A stretch of DNA of 64,000 nt, taken from Streptomyces marokkonensis. GTDB taxonomy: Bacteria > Actinomycetota > Actinomycetes > Streptomycetales > Streptomycetaceae. A program made the position numbers and the translations under genes. The DNA is taken from the NCBI RefSeq assembly GCF_008312835.1, contig NZ_VSKS01000004.1, positions 372,001 to 436,000 of the forward strand, written 5' to 3'. The notes beneath the pieces are model-generated. The model searched no databases, was not told the DNA's origin, and saw only the letters and a program-made list of their open reading frames with translations. Below are positions 54,474-62,725 of the stretch, in pieces (position 1 is the first letter of the stretch; every line of letters starts with the position of its first letter).

Positions 54474-55547
54474 ATGTCCTCCGTACCCACCGATCTCTTC
54501 CCGCACCCGATCGTGCAGGCCCCCATGGCGGGCGGTGTCGCCGTGCCGCAGCTCGCCGCGGCCGTGTCCGAGGCGGGCGGGCTCGGTTTCCTGGCCGCCG
54601 GGTACAAGACCGCGGACGGGATGTACCAGGAGATCAAGCAGCTGCGGGGACTGACCGCCCGGCCCTTCGGCGTCAACCTCTTCCTGCCGCAGCCGGAGAC
54701 GGCCGACCCCGCCGCCGTCGGTGTCTACGCCCACCAGCTGGCCGGTGAGGCCTCCTGGTACGAGACCGAGCTCGGCGACCCCGACAGCGGCCGCGACGAC
54801 GGCTACGACGCCAAGCTCGCCGTGCTGCTGGACAACCCGGTGCCGGTGGTGTCGTTCCACTTCGGGGTGCCCTCCCGGGAGGTATTGGACTCCCTGCGCC
54901 GTGTCGGCACGTTCACCATGGTCACCGCCACGACCGCGGAGGAGGCCCGGGCCGTGGAGCGGGCCGGAGCGGACGCGGTGATCGCGCAGGGCGTCGAGGC
55001 CGGCGGGCACCAGGGCACCCACCGGGACGACCCGGAGACGGACGGCTCCGGCCTCGGGGTGCTGTCCCTCGTCGCCCAGGTCCGAGAGTCCGTCGGCATC
55101 CCGGTCGTCGCCGCCGGCGGCATCATGCGCGGCGGCCAGATCGCGGCCGTCCTCGCGGCCGGCGCCGCCGCGGCACAGCTCGGCACGGCCTTCCTCGCCG
55201 CCCACGAGTCCGGCGCGCACGCCCTGCACAAGCAGGCCCTCACCAGCCCCCTGTACGTCCGCACCGAGCTCACCCGGGCCTTCTCCGGCCGCCCGGCCCG
55301 CGCCCTGGTCAACCGCTTCCTGCGCGAGCACGGCCCGTACGCGCCCGCCGCCTACCCGGACGTCCACCACCTCACCGCACCGCTGCGCAAGGCCGCCGCC
55401 AAGGCCGGCGACGCCCAGGGCATGGCGCTGTGGGCGGGACAGGGCCACCGGATGGCCCGCGAGCTGCCCGCCGGACAGCTCGTGGAGGTCCTGACCGCCG
55501 AACTCGCCGCCGCCCGGACAGCGTTGTCGGCGGGAGGTGCCCGATGA
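54474..55547 (+). CDS. Nitronate monooxygenase family protein
   Basis: 357 residues of the FMN TIM-barrel family: VQAPMAGGVAVPQLAAAV at the N terminus, VNLFLPQ, the catalytic histidine in GVEAGGHQGTH, and VVAAGGIMRGGQIAAVL for the FMN phosphate. It oxidises nitronates (for example propionate 3-nitronate) with oxygen. The ATG has no strong ribosome site. It is coupled to rsmE by an ATGA overlap. Confidence 0.9.
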   Translation: MSSVPTDLFPHPIVQAPMAGGVAVPQLAAAVSEAGGLGFLAAGYKTADGMYQEIKQLRGLTARPFGVNLFLPQPETADPAAVGVYAHQLAGEASWYETELGDPDSGRDDGYDAKLAVLLDNPVPVVSFHFGVPSREVLDSLRRVGTFTMVTATTAEEARAVERAGADAVIAQGVEAGGHQGTHRDDPETDGSGLGVLSLVAQVRESVGIPVVAAGGIMRGGQIAAVLAAGAAAAQLGTAFLAAHESGAHALHKQALTSPLYVRTELTRAFSGRPARALVNRFLREHGPYAPAAYPDVHHLTAPLRKAAAKAGDAQGMALWAGQGHRMARELPAGQLVEVLTAELAAARTALSAGGAR

Positions 55548-56284
55548 CCGCCCCGGTGTTCGTCGTCGACGGCTTCGGCACGGACGAGGCCGGCCGTTAC
55601 GTCCTCGACGGTCCCGAGGGCCGCCACGCCGTCTCCGTGAAGCGGCTGCGCGCCGGTGAGGGCGTCGTGCTCACCGACGGGGCCGGCCGCTGGGCCGAGG
55701 GCGAGGTGGACGCCACCGAGGGCAAGGACCGGCTGATCGTGCGGCTCGGCGGGGTCGTCGAGGAGCCCGAGGAGTCCCCGAGGCTCACCGTCGTCCAGGC
55801 CCTGCCCAAGGGCGACCGGGGCGAGCTGGCCGTGGAGACGATGACCGAGGTCGGTGTCGACGCGATCGTGCCGTGGTCGGCGGCGCGCTGCGTCACGCAG
55901 TGGAAGGGCGAGCGCGGGCTGAAGTCGCTCGCCAAGTGGCGGGCGACGGCCCGGGAGGCCGGCAAGCAGTCCCGCCGGGTGCGCTTTCCGGCGGTCGCGG
56001 ACGCGGTGACGAGCAAGGGGGTTGCGTCACTTCTCGCCGAAGCGTCGTTCGCCGCCGTGCTCCACGAGAGCGGTACGGAGCCACTGGCGACGGCCGAACT
56101 CCCCACCTCCGGTGACATCGTGCTGGTCGTCGGGCCCGAAGGCGGTGTGTCGCCGGAGGAGTTGGCCCTCTTCGGAACGGCCGGCGCGCGGGCCTACCGG
56201 CTGGGGCGCAGTGTGCTGCGCACGTCCACGGCCGGGACGGCGGCGGCGGCGCTGCTGTTGGGCCGCACGGGCCGCTGGTCGTGA
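55544..56284 (+). CDS. rsmE: 16S rRNA (uracil-1498-N3)-methyltransferase RsmE
   Basis: 246 residues of the SPOUT class: an N-terminal PUA-like domain, then the trefoil-knot methyltransferase with ALPKGDRGE, VGPEGGVSPEEL and LGRSVLRTSTAGTAA, the SAM-binding knot. It methylates U1498 of 16S rRNA. GGGAGGTG lies before the ATG, whose first bases overlap the stop of the monooxygenase gene. In many Gram-positive genomes rsmE follows dnaJ, as nearly here. Confidence 0.95.
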   Translation: MTAPVFVVDGFGTDEAGRYVLDGPEGRHAVSVKRLRAGEGVVLTDGAGRWAEGEVDATEGKDRLIVRLGGVVEEPEESPRLTVVQALPKGDRGELAVETMTEVGVDAIVPWSAARCVTQWKGERGLKSLAKWRATAREAGKQSRRVRFPAVADAVTSKGVASLLAEASFAAVLHESGTEPLATAELPTSGDIVLVVGPEGGVSPEELALFGTAGARAYRLGRSVLRTSTAGTAAAALLLGRTGRWS

Positions 56285-56285
56285 C

Positions 56286-56357
56286 CCGGGGGCGCTGCCC
56301 CCGGACCCCGCTCCTCGAACGCCGGAGGGGCTGATTCAGCCGGTCCGGCGTTCGAGG
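56286..56357. terminator. Double hairpin element after rsmE
   Basis: First arms CCGGGGGC/GCCCCCGG (56286-56304), second 14-base arms CCTCGAACGCCGGA / TCCGGCGTTCGAGG (56313-56357). Elements of this shape are frequent between Streptomyces genes and can end transcription from either side. Confidence 0.75.
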
Positions 56358-56430
56358 ACGAGGCCCGTTTGGAAGCATGTGGCCGTATGCGCTCTACCGT
56401 CCCGCCTGTGACGGTGGCAGTCTGCCGTCC

Positions 56431-56991
56431 ATGGGGGCGATGAAAAGGGTTCCGCGCGGAGCGCGTTGGTGGCGGCGGCAGGCACTCGCCGCCGGATTCG
56501 CCGTGGCCGCCGTGGCCGGCGTCACGGCGTGCGAGGGCGGCGGACTGAGCTCCGCGGCCGTCGCGCTCACGACCGACGAGACCGTGACCAAGGAGCTCAA
56601 CCGGCAGAAGGCCAAGGTCCGCTGGCTCAGCTGCACCGCCTCCTTCGGCGACAAGGACGACAAGAACGACAAGAACGGCTCCTCGTCCGGCGGTGAGGAC
56701 ACCGTCGCCTCCGTCGACTGCCAGGGCGAGACCCAGGACGGCAAGGAGATCGCCGTGACCGGCAGGGTCACCCACGCCGTCAACGGCGCCTGCGTGCGCG
56801 GGAACATCACCGCGAAGGTGGACGGCAAGCAGGTGTTCCGCGTCGACGGCCTGGGCGACTGCGACTCCACGAGCCCGCCGCGCGTGGGCGAACCCACGCA
56901 GCGGGGACCACGGCCCACCGTCACCGTGACCGTCACGACGACCGTGTGGTGCGAGCAGTACCCGTCCTGTCGCCCCGTCGAGGGCAAGTGA
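56431..56991 (+). CDS. Putative lipoprotein
   Basis: 186 residues. A basic N terminus (MKRVPRGARWWRRQ) and hydrophobic core lead to the lipobox VTAC. The exported part has conserved-looking cysteines (SCTASFG, VDCQGE, GACVRGN, GDCDST) that may form two disulfides, and it ends with a Thr/Val-rich stretch and Trp-Cys-Glu. Asp/Lys/Asn-rich spacing (DKDDKNDKNG) sits in the middle. No known family recognised. Two ATGs nine bases apart are possible starts. Confidence 0.72.
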   Translation: MGAMKRVPRGARWWRRQALAAGFAVAAVAGVTACEGGGLSSAAVALTTDETVTKELNRQKAKVRWLSCTASFGDKDDKNDKNGSSSGGEDTVASVDCQGETQDGKEIAVTGRVTHAVNGACVRGNITAKVDGKQVFRVDGLGDCDSTSPPRVGEPTQRGPRPTVTVTVTTTVWCEQYPSCRPVEGK

Positions 56992-57025
56992 TCGGAACCC
57001 CTGTCCAGGACCGCCCGAGCCTGCA

Positions 57026-57031
57026 TAGGGT
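57026..57031 (+). promoter_or_regulatory. Leaderless-type -10 box of the tricorn gene
   Basis: TAGGGT six bases before the GTG start. Confidence 0.5.
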
Positions 57032-57037
57032 GATCGG

Positions 57038-60000
57038 GTGACACAGTCCGCATCGGTCGCATCCGCCGCCTACCTCCGGTTCCCGCATCTGCACGGCGAG
57101 TTGGTCGCCTTCACCGCCGAGGACGACGTGTGGCTCGCCCCGCTCGACGGCGGCCGCGCCTGGCGGGTCAGCGCCGACAACGTGCCGGTGACCCAGCCCC
57201 GCATCTCGCCCGACGGCACCACCGTCGCCTGGACGTCCACCCGCGACGGTGCCCCCGAGGTGCACATCGCGCCCGTCGACGGCGGCCCCGCCCGCCGCCT
57301 GACCCACTGGGGGAGCCTCAGGACCCAGGTGCGCGGCTGGACGGCCGACGGCCGGGTCCTGGCGATCAGCACCCAGGGCCAGGCCAGTCTGCGCCGCACC
57401 TGGGCCCGCGCCGTGCCCCTCGACGGCGGACCCGCCGACACCCTGCCCTACGGCCCCGTCGGCGACGTCGCCCACGGACCGCACACCGTGCTGCTGTCCG
57501 CGCCCATGGGCCGCGAGGCCGCCTGGTGGAAGCGCTACCGGGGCGGCACCGCGGGCAAACTGTGGATCGACCGCGAGGACGACGGCGAGTTCGTCCGGCT
57601 GCACGAGGACCTCGACGGGAACATCGAGTACCCGCTGTGGGTGGGGGACAGGATCGCGTTCCTCTCCGACCACGAGGGCACCGGCGCGCTGTACTCCTCC
57701 CTCGCCGACGGCTCCGACCTGCGCCGGCACACCGCTCTCGACGGTTTCTACGCCCGGCACGCCGCCACCGACGGCACGCGCGTCGTCTACTCCGGCGCCG
57801 GTGAGCTGTGGCTGCTGGACGACCTCGACGGGGACGGGCCGCGCCGCCTCGACATCCGGCTCGGCGGGCAGCGCGTCGACCTCCAGCCCTTCCCGGTGAA
57901 CGCCGCCCGCTGGTTCGGCTCCGCGTCCCCCGACCACACCGCGCGCGGCAGCGCCGTCTGCGTGCGCGGCACCGTCCACTGGGTCACCCACCGCTCCGGG
58001 CCGGCCCGTGCGCTCGCCGCGACGCCGGGCGTACGGGCCCGGCGGCCGTGCGCCTTCCGCGCGGACGGCGAGGAGTGGGTGGTGTGGGTGACCGACGCCG
58101 AGGGCGACGACGCGCTGGAGTTCGCCCCCGCCACCGGCCTCGCCCCCGGAGCGACCCCGCGCCGGATCGCCGCCGGGCGGCTCGGCCGGGTCGTGGAGCT
58201 GGCCATGGCGCCCGACGGCAGCCGCGCCGCGATCGCCTCGCACGACGGCCGCCTCCTCCTCGTCGAGCGGGAGACCGGCGAGGTCCGGGAGGTCGACCGC
58301 AGCGAGGACGGCGACGTCTCCGGGCTTGTCTTCTCGCCCGACTCCGCCTGGCTCGCCTGGTCCCACCCCGGCCCGCGCCCGCTCAGCCAGCTCCGCCTCG
58401 CCAACACCACCGACCTCTCGGTCACCGAGGCGACCCCGCTGCGCTTCCAGGACTACGCGCCCGCGTTCACCCTCGACGGCAAGCACCTCGCGTTCCTGTC
58501 GACCCGCTCCTTCGACCCGGTCTACGACGAGCACGTCTTCGACCTGGCCTTCGTCGAGGGCGTACGCCCGTATCTGATCACCCTCGCGGCGACCACCCCG
58601 TCCCCGTTCGGGCCGCAGCGGCACGGCCGCCCCTTCGAGACGCCGGACCGGGACGAGACGCCCGACAGCGAGGGCACGCCGACCACCCGCGTCGACCTCG
58701 ACGGCCTCGCCGACCGCATCGTGCCGTTCCCGGTCGAGGCCGCCCGCTACACCAACCTGCGCGCCGCCAAGGACGGGCTGCTGTGGCTGCGGCACCCGGT
58801 GCGGGGCGTGCTGGGCGCGTCCAGGGCCACCCCGGACGATCCCGACCCCAAGACCGACCTGGAGCGCTACGACCTCGCCCAGCAGCGCATCGAGCACCTC
58901 GCCGTGGACGCCGACCACTTCGAGGTCAGCGGCGACGGCAAGCGGGTGCTGCTGTGGACCGACGGGCGGCTGAAGGTCGTCCCCAGCGACCGGCGCGCCT
59001 CGGGTGACGACGACAGCGACTCCAACATCACCGTCGATCTGGGCCGGGTCCGCCAGTTCGTCGACCCGGCGGCCGAGTGGCGGCAGATGTTCGACGAGAA
59101 CGGCCGCATCATGCGGGACAACTTCTGGCGTCCCGACATGAGCGGGGTGGACTGGGACGCGGTGCTGGACCGGTACCGGCCCGTGCTCGACCGGCTGGCC
59201 ACGCACGACGACCTGGTGGACCTGCTGTGGGAGGTGCAGGGGGAGCTCGGCACCTCGCACGCCTACGTCACCCCGCGCGGCGGGCACGGCGGCACCGGGG
59301 CACGGCAGGGGCTGCTGGGCGCCGACATCTCCCGGCACGAGGACGGCAGCTGGCGGGTCGACAGGATCCTGCCCGCGGAGACCTCCGACCCGGACGCCCG
59401 CTCGCCGCTCGCCGCGCCGGGGGTCGCCGTACGGGTCGGCGACGCGATCGTCGCCGTCGCGGGCCGGGCGGTCGATCCGGTGACCGGGCCCGCGCCGCTG
59501 CTGGTGGGGACGGCGGGCAAGCCCGTCGAGCTGACCGTGTCGCCCTCGGGGGGCGGCGAGCCGCGGCACGCGGTCGTCGTACCGCTCGCCGACGAGGAGC
59601 CGTTGCGGTACCACGCCTGGGTCGCCGACCGGCGGGCGTACGTGCTGGAGAGGTCCGCGGGGCGGCTGGGGTACATCCACGTCCCCGACATGCAGGCGCC
59701 CGGGTGGGCGCAGATCCACCGCGACCTGCGGGTCGAGGTGCTGCGCGAGGGGCTGATCGTGGACGTGCGGGAGAACCGGGGCGGGCACACCTCGCAGCTC
59801 GTCGTGGAGAAGCTGGCCCGGCGGATCGTCGGGTGGGACCTGCCGCGCGGGATGCGGGCGGAGAGCTATCCGCGCGACGCGCCCCGGGGGCCCGTCGTCG
59901 CGGTGGCCAACGAGTTCTCCGGGTCCGACGGCGACATCGTGAACGCGGCGATCCGGGCGCTGGGGATCGGGCCGGTGGTCGGTACGCGGACGTGGGGCGG

Positions 60001-60247
60001 CGTGATCGGGATCGACAGCCGGTACCGGCTGGTCGACGGGACGCTGGTGACGCAGCCGAAGTACGCGTTCTGGCTGGAGGGGTACGGCTGGGGGGTGGAG
60101 AACCACGGGGTCGACCCCGACGTGGAGGTCGTGCAGCGGCCGCAGGACCACGCGGCGGGGCGGGACGTCCAGCTCGACGAGGCGGTCCGGCTGGCGCTGG
60201 AGGCGCTGGAGTCGGCGCCCGCGAAGGTGCCGCCCGCGTTGCCGTGA
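57038..60247 (+). CDS. Tricorn-type S41 family protease
   Basis: 1069 residues: two beta-propeller domains (about 10-650, with many WLAPLDGG-type repeats), a helical domain, a PDZ domain (about 760-850) and the S41 core. Catalytic positions known from tricorn are recognisable: His in TSHAYV, Ser and Asp in FSGSDGDIV, and VDVRENRGGH before them. It degrades peptides left by the proteasome and is common in actinomycetes, which also have proteasomes. The start GTG has TAGGGT six bases upstream and no ribosome site. Confidence 0.93.
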   Translation: MTQSASVASAAYLRFPHLHGELVAFTAEDDVWLAPLDGGRAWRVSADNVPVTQPRISPDGTTVAWTSTRDGAPEVHIAPVDGGPARRLTHWGSLRTQVRGWTADGRVLAISTQGQASLRRTWARAVPLDGGPADTLPYGPVGDVAHGPHTVLLSAPMGREAAWWKRYRGGTAGKLWIDREDDGEFVRLHEDLDGNIEYPLWVGDRIAFLSDHEGTGALYSSLADGSDLRRHTALDGFYARHAATDGTRVVYSGAGELWLLDDLDGDGPRRLDIRLGGQRVDLQPFPVNAARWFGSASPDHTARGSAVCVRGTVHWVTHRSGPARALAATPGVRARRPCAFRADGEEWVVWVTDAEGDDALEFAPATGLAPGATPRRIAAGRLGRVVELAMAPDGSRAAIASHDGRLLLVERETGEVREVDRSEDGDVSGLVFSPDSAWLAWSHPGPRPLSQLRLANTTDLSVTEATPLRFQDYAPAFTLDGKHLAFLSTRSFDPVYDEHVFDLAFVEGVRPYLITLAATTPSPFGPQRHGRPFETPDRDETPDSEGTPTTRVDLDGLADRIVPFPVEAARYTNLRAAKDGLLWLRHPVRGVLGASRATPDDPDPKTDLERYDLAQQRIEHLAVDADHFEVSGDGKRVLLWTDGRLKVVPSDRRASGDDDSDSNITVDLGRVRQFVDPAAEWRQMFDENGRIMRDNFWRPDMSGVDWDAVLDRYRPVLDRLATHDDLVDLLWEVQGELGTSHAYVTPRGGHGGTGARQGLLGADISRHEDGSWRVDRILPAETSDPDARSPLAAPGVAVRVGDAIVAVAGRAVDPVTGPAPLLVGTAGKPVELTVSPSGGGEPRHAVVVPLADEEPLRYHAWVADRRAYVLERSAGRLGYIHVPDMQAPGWAQIHRDLRVEVLREGLIVDVRENRGGHTSQLVVEKLARRIVGWDLPRGMRAESYPRDAPRGPVVAVANEFSGSDGDIVNAAIRALGIGPVVGTRTWGGVIGIDSRYRLVDGTLVTQPKYAFWLEGYGWGVENHGVDPDVEVVQRPQDHAAGRDVQLDEAVRLALEALESAPAKVPPALP

Positions 60248-60332
60248 GCGACCGGCAGGGCCGCGGGCACGACTGCCCGCGGCCGGGTCGGTAGCATGCC
60301 TGCGTAGGTGATCGTCGGGTCGAGGAGGGCGT

Positions 60333-60686
60333 ATGGCTGGGGAACCTCAGGACGACTGTTTGTTCTGCAGGATCGTGGCGGGGAGCATCCCGGCGACGAT
60401 CGTGCGGGAGACGGAGACGACCGTCGCGTTCCGTGACATCAACCCCCAGGCGCCCACCCATGTGCTGGTGATCCCGAAGGCGCACCACCGCGACGCCGCC
60501 GCCCTCGCCGCCGCCGCGCCCGGGCTGGCCGCGGACGTGCTGCGGGAGACGCAGGCCGTCGCCGACGACGAGAAGCTGGAGAGCTACCGGGTCGTCTTCA
60601 ACACCGGCAGCGGCGCCGGTCAGACCGTCTGGCACGCGCACGCCCACGTCCTGGGCGGCCGCGGCCTCGACTGGCCCCCCGGATAG
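60333..60686 (+). CDS. HIT family nucleotide-binding protein
   Basis: 117 residues with the histidine triad HAHAHV near the end (VWHAHAHVLGG) and the N-terminal zinc-like pair CLFC. Such HINT-type proteins hydrolyse nucleoside phosphoramidates, as shown for the family. The strong site GAGGAGGG precedes the ATG. RNase Z begins six bases after its stop, implying an operon. Confidence 0.93.
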   Translation: MAGEPQDDCLFCRIVAGSIPATIVRETETTVAFRDINPQAPTHVLVIPKAHHRDAAALAAAAPGLAADVLRETQAVADDEKLESYRVVFNTGSGAGQTVWHAHAHVLGGRGLDWPPG

Positions 60687-60692
60687 ACGGCC

Positions 60693-61598
60693 TTGTCCGT
60701 ACGCGAACTGGTGGTGCTCGGCACCGCGAGCCAGGTCCCCACCCGGCACCGCAACCACAACGGCTACCTGCTGCGCTGGGACGGCGAGGGCATCCTCTTC
60801 GACCCCGGCGAGGGCACCCAGCGCCAGATGCTGCGCGCCGGGGTCGCCGCCCACGACCTGAACCGGATCTGCGTCACCCACTTCCACGGCGACCACTCCC
60901 TCGGGCTCGCCGGGGTGATCCAGCGCATCAACCTGGACAAGGTGCCGCACGAGGTCACCGCCCACTACCCCCGCTCCGGGCAGCGCTTCTTCGAGCGCCT
61001 GCGGTACGCGACCGCCTACCGCGAGAGCGTCCCCCTCACCGAGGCCCCCGTCGACGTCGACGGCCCCCTCGCCCGTACGCCCGGCTACACGCTGGAGGCG
61101 CGGAGGCTGTCCCATCCCGTCGAGGCGTACGGCTACCGGCTCGTCGAGCCCGACGGCCGGCGCATGCTGCCCGACCGGCTGGCCGCGCACGGCATCAAGG
61201 GGCCGGACGTCGGCCGCATCCAGCGTGAGGGCTCGCTGGGCGGGGTCCCGCTGGAGGAGGTCAGCGAGGTGCGGCGCGGGCAGCGCTTCGCGTTCGTCAT
61301 GGACACCCGGCTGTGCGACGGGGTGTACGCGCTTGCCGAGGGCTGCGACATGCTGGTCATCGAGTCGACGTTCCTCGACGAGGACGAGGAACTCGCCGTC
61401 GAGTTCGGCCATCTGACGGCCGGGCAGGCGGCGCGGGTGGCGCGCGAGGCGGGCGTGCGGCATCTCGTCCTCACCCACTTCAGCCAGCGCTACTCGGATC
61501 CGGAGGAGTTCGAGCGGCAGGCGCGGGCGGCCGGGTACGACGGGGAGCTGACCGTGGCACACGATCTGCAACGGGTGGGACTTCCGAAGCGTCGGTGA
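60693..61598 (+). CDS. rnz: Ribonuclease Z
   Basis: 301 residues. The metallo-beta-lactamase motif HFHGDHSLG and the C-terminal THFSQRY are those of tRNase Z, which trims tRNA 3' trailers. The start is TTG: the family N terminus [18 protein letters not shown] begins just after it, and the next start codon (GTG at 60711) would cut it off. GGATAGACGG gives a weak ribosome site. Both tRNA genes here lack an encoded CCA, the kind of precursor this enzyme handles. Confidence 0.9.
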   Translation: MSVRELVVLGTASQVPTRHRNHNGYLLRWDGEGILFDPGEGTQRQMLRAGVAAHDLNRICVTHFHGDHSLGLAGVIQRINLDKVPHEVTAHYPRSGQRFFERLRYATAYRESVPLTEAPVDVDGPLARTPGYTLEARRLSHPVEAYGYRLVEPDGRRMLPDRLAAHGIKGPDVGRIQREGSLGGVPLEEVSEVRRGQRFAFVMDTRLCDGVYALAEGCDMLVIESTFLDEDEELAVEFGHLTAGQAARVAREAGVRHLVLTHFSQRYSDPEEFERQARAAGYDGELTVAHDLQRVGLPKRR

Positions 61599-61606
61599 AA
61601 CGGCCG

Positions 61607-61612
61607 TACGAT
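61607..61612 (+). promoter_or_regulatory. Leaderless-type -10 box of the deaminase gene
   Basis: TACGAT six bases before the ATG of the deaminase. Confidence 0.5.
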
Positions 61613-61618
61613 GGCCGG

Positions 61619-62611
61619 ATGTCCCTACCGAAAGCCGAACTCCACCTTCATATCGAAGGTACTCTGGAGCCCGACCTCGCCTTCGCCCTCGCCGCTCGCA
61701 ACGGCGTCGAGCTGCCCTGTGCCGACACCGACGCGCTCCGCGAGGCGTACCGTTTCCAGGATCTCCAGTCCTTCCTGGACCTGTACTACGCGCTCATGAC
61801 GGTGCTGCGCACCGAGCGGGACTTCGAGGACCTCGCCGACGCCTATCTCGCGCGGGCCGCCGCGCAGGGCGTACGGCACGCGGAGATCTTCTTCGATCCC
61901 CAGGCCCACCTGGCGCGCGGGGTCGGTATGGGCACGGTGGTCGAGGGGCTGTGGCGGGCGCTGGGCGGGAGCGAGGAGCGGCACGGGGTGTCGACCCGGC
62001 TGATCATGTGCTTCCTGCGGGACGAGTCCGCGGAGTCGGCCATGGCGACGCTCGACGCCGCCGGGCCGTATCTCGACCGGATCACCGGCGTCGGGCTCGA
62101 CTCGGCCGAGGTGGGGCATCCGCCGCGGAAGTTCCGGGAGGTGTACGAGGCCGCCGCCGCGCTGGGGCTGCGGCGCGTGGCGCACGCGGGTGAGGAGGGG
62201 CCGCCGGAGTACATCACCGAGGCGCTGGACGTCCTCGGAGTCGAACGGGTCGACCACGGGCTGCGCTGTGTGGAGGACCCGGCTCTGGTGGAGCGGCTGG
62301 TGCGCGAGCGCGTCCCGCTCACCCTGTGCCCGCTGTCCAACGTCCGCCTGCGCACGGTCGACACCCTCGCCGGCCACCCGCTGCCGGCGATGCTGGACGC
62401 GGGTCTGATGTGCACGGTCAACTCCGACGACCCGGCCTACTTCGGCGGCTACGCCGGGGACAACTTCGACGCGGTGCGCGGGGCTCTGGGCCTCGGCCCG
62501 GAGCGTCTGCGCGAGCTGGCGCGAAACTCCTTCCTCGCCTCGTTCCTGGACGACGACGAGGCGCTGCGGGCGCGGTACCTCGCCGAGGTGGAGGCGTACG
62601 ACTTCGGCTGA
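61619..62611 (+). CDS. Adenosine/adenine deaminase family protein
   Basis: 330 residues of the amidohydrolase superfamily. Zinc ligands are visible in ELHLHIEGTLEP (His-x-His), VAHAGEE, GVERVDHG and NSDDPA. EGTLEP and EIFFDPQAH match the adenine deaminase (Aah1-like) branch more than true adenosine deaminases, so adenine is the likelier substrate; this is a sub-family judgement from motifs. The ATG has a -10-like TACGAT six bases before it and no ribosome site. It is 20 bases after RNase Z. Confidence 0.88.
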   Translation: MSLPKAELHLHIEGTLEPDLAFALAARNGVELPCADTDALREAYRFQDLQSFLDLYYALMTVLRTERDFEDLADAYLARAAAQGVRHAEIFFDPQAHLARGVGMGTVVEGLWRALGGSEERHGVSTRLIMCFLRDESAESAMATLDAAGPYLDRITGVGLDSAEVGHPPRKFREVYEAAAALGLRRVAHAGEEGPPEYITEALDVLGVERVDHGLRCVEDPALVERLVRERVPLTLCPLSNVRLRTVDTLAGHPLPAMLDAGLMCTVNSDDPAYFGGYAGDNFDAVRGALGLGPERLRELARNSFLASFLDDDEALRARYLAEVEAYDFG

Positions 62612-62641
62612 GCGGTGCCCGTGCTTCGACTTCGCTCGAGC

Positions 62642-62700
62642 GGGGGTACCCCCATCGCCCCTGGGGGTACCTCCCAGGCCCTCAAGGCACTGGGGAGGCA
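62642..62700. repeat. Palindromic intergenic repeat element
   Basis: A perfect 12-base palindrome GGGGGTACCCCC (62642-62653), a related TGGGGGTACCTCCC, and arms CTCCCAG/CTGGGGAG (62671-62697). This kind of element is common between Streptomyces genes and lies between two convergent genes here. Confidence 0.65.
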
Positions 62701-62725
62701 CGACTGCCGGCGGGAGCGGGGTGGG

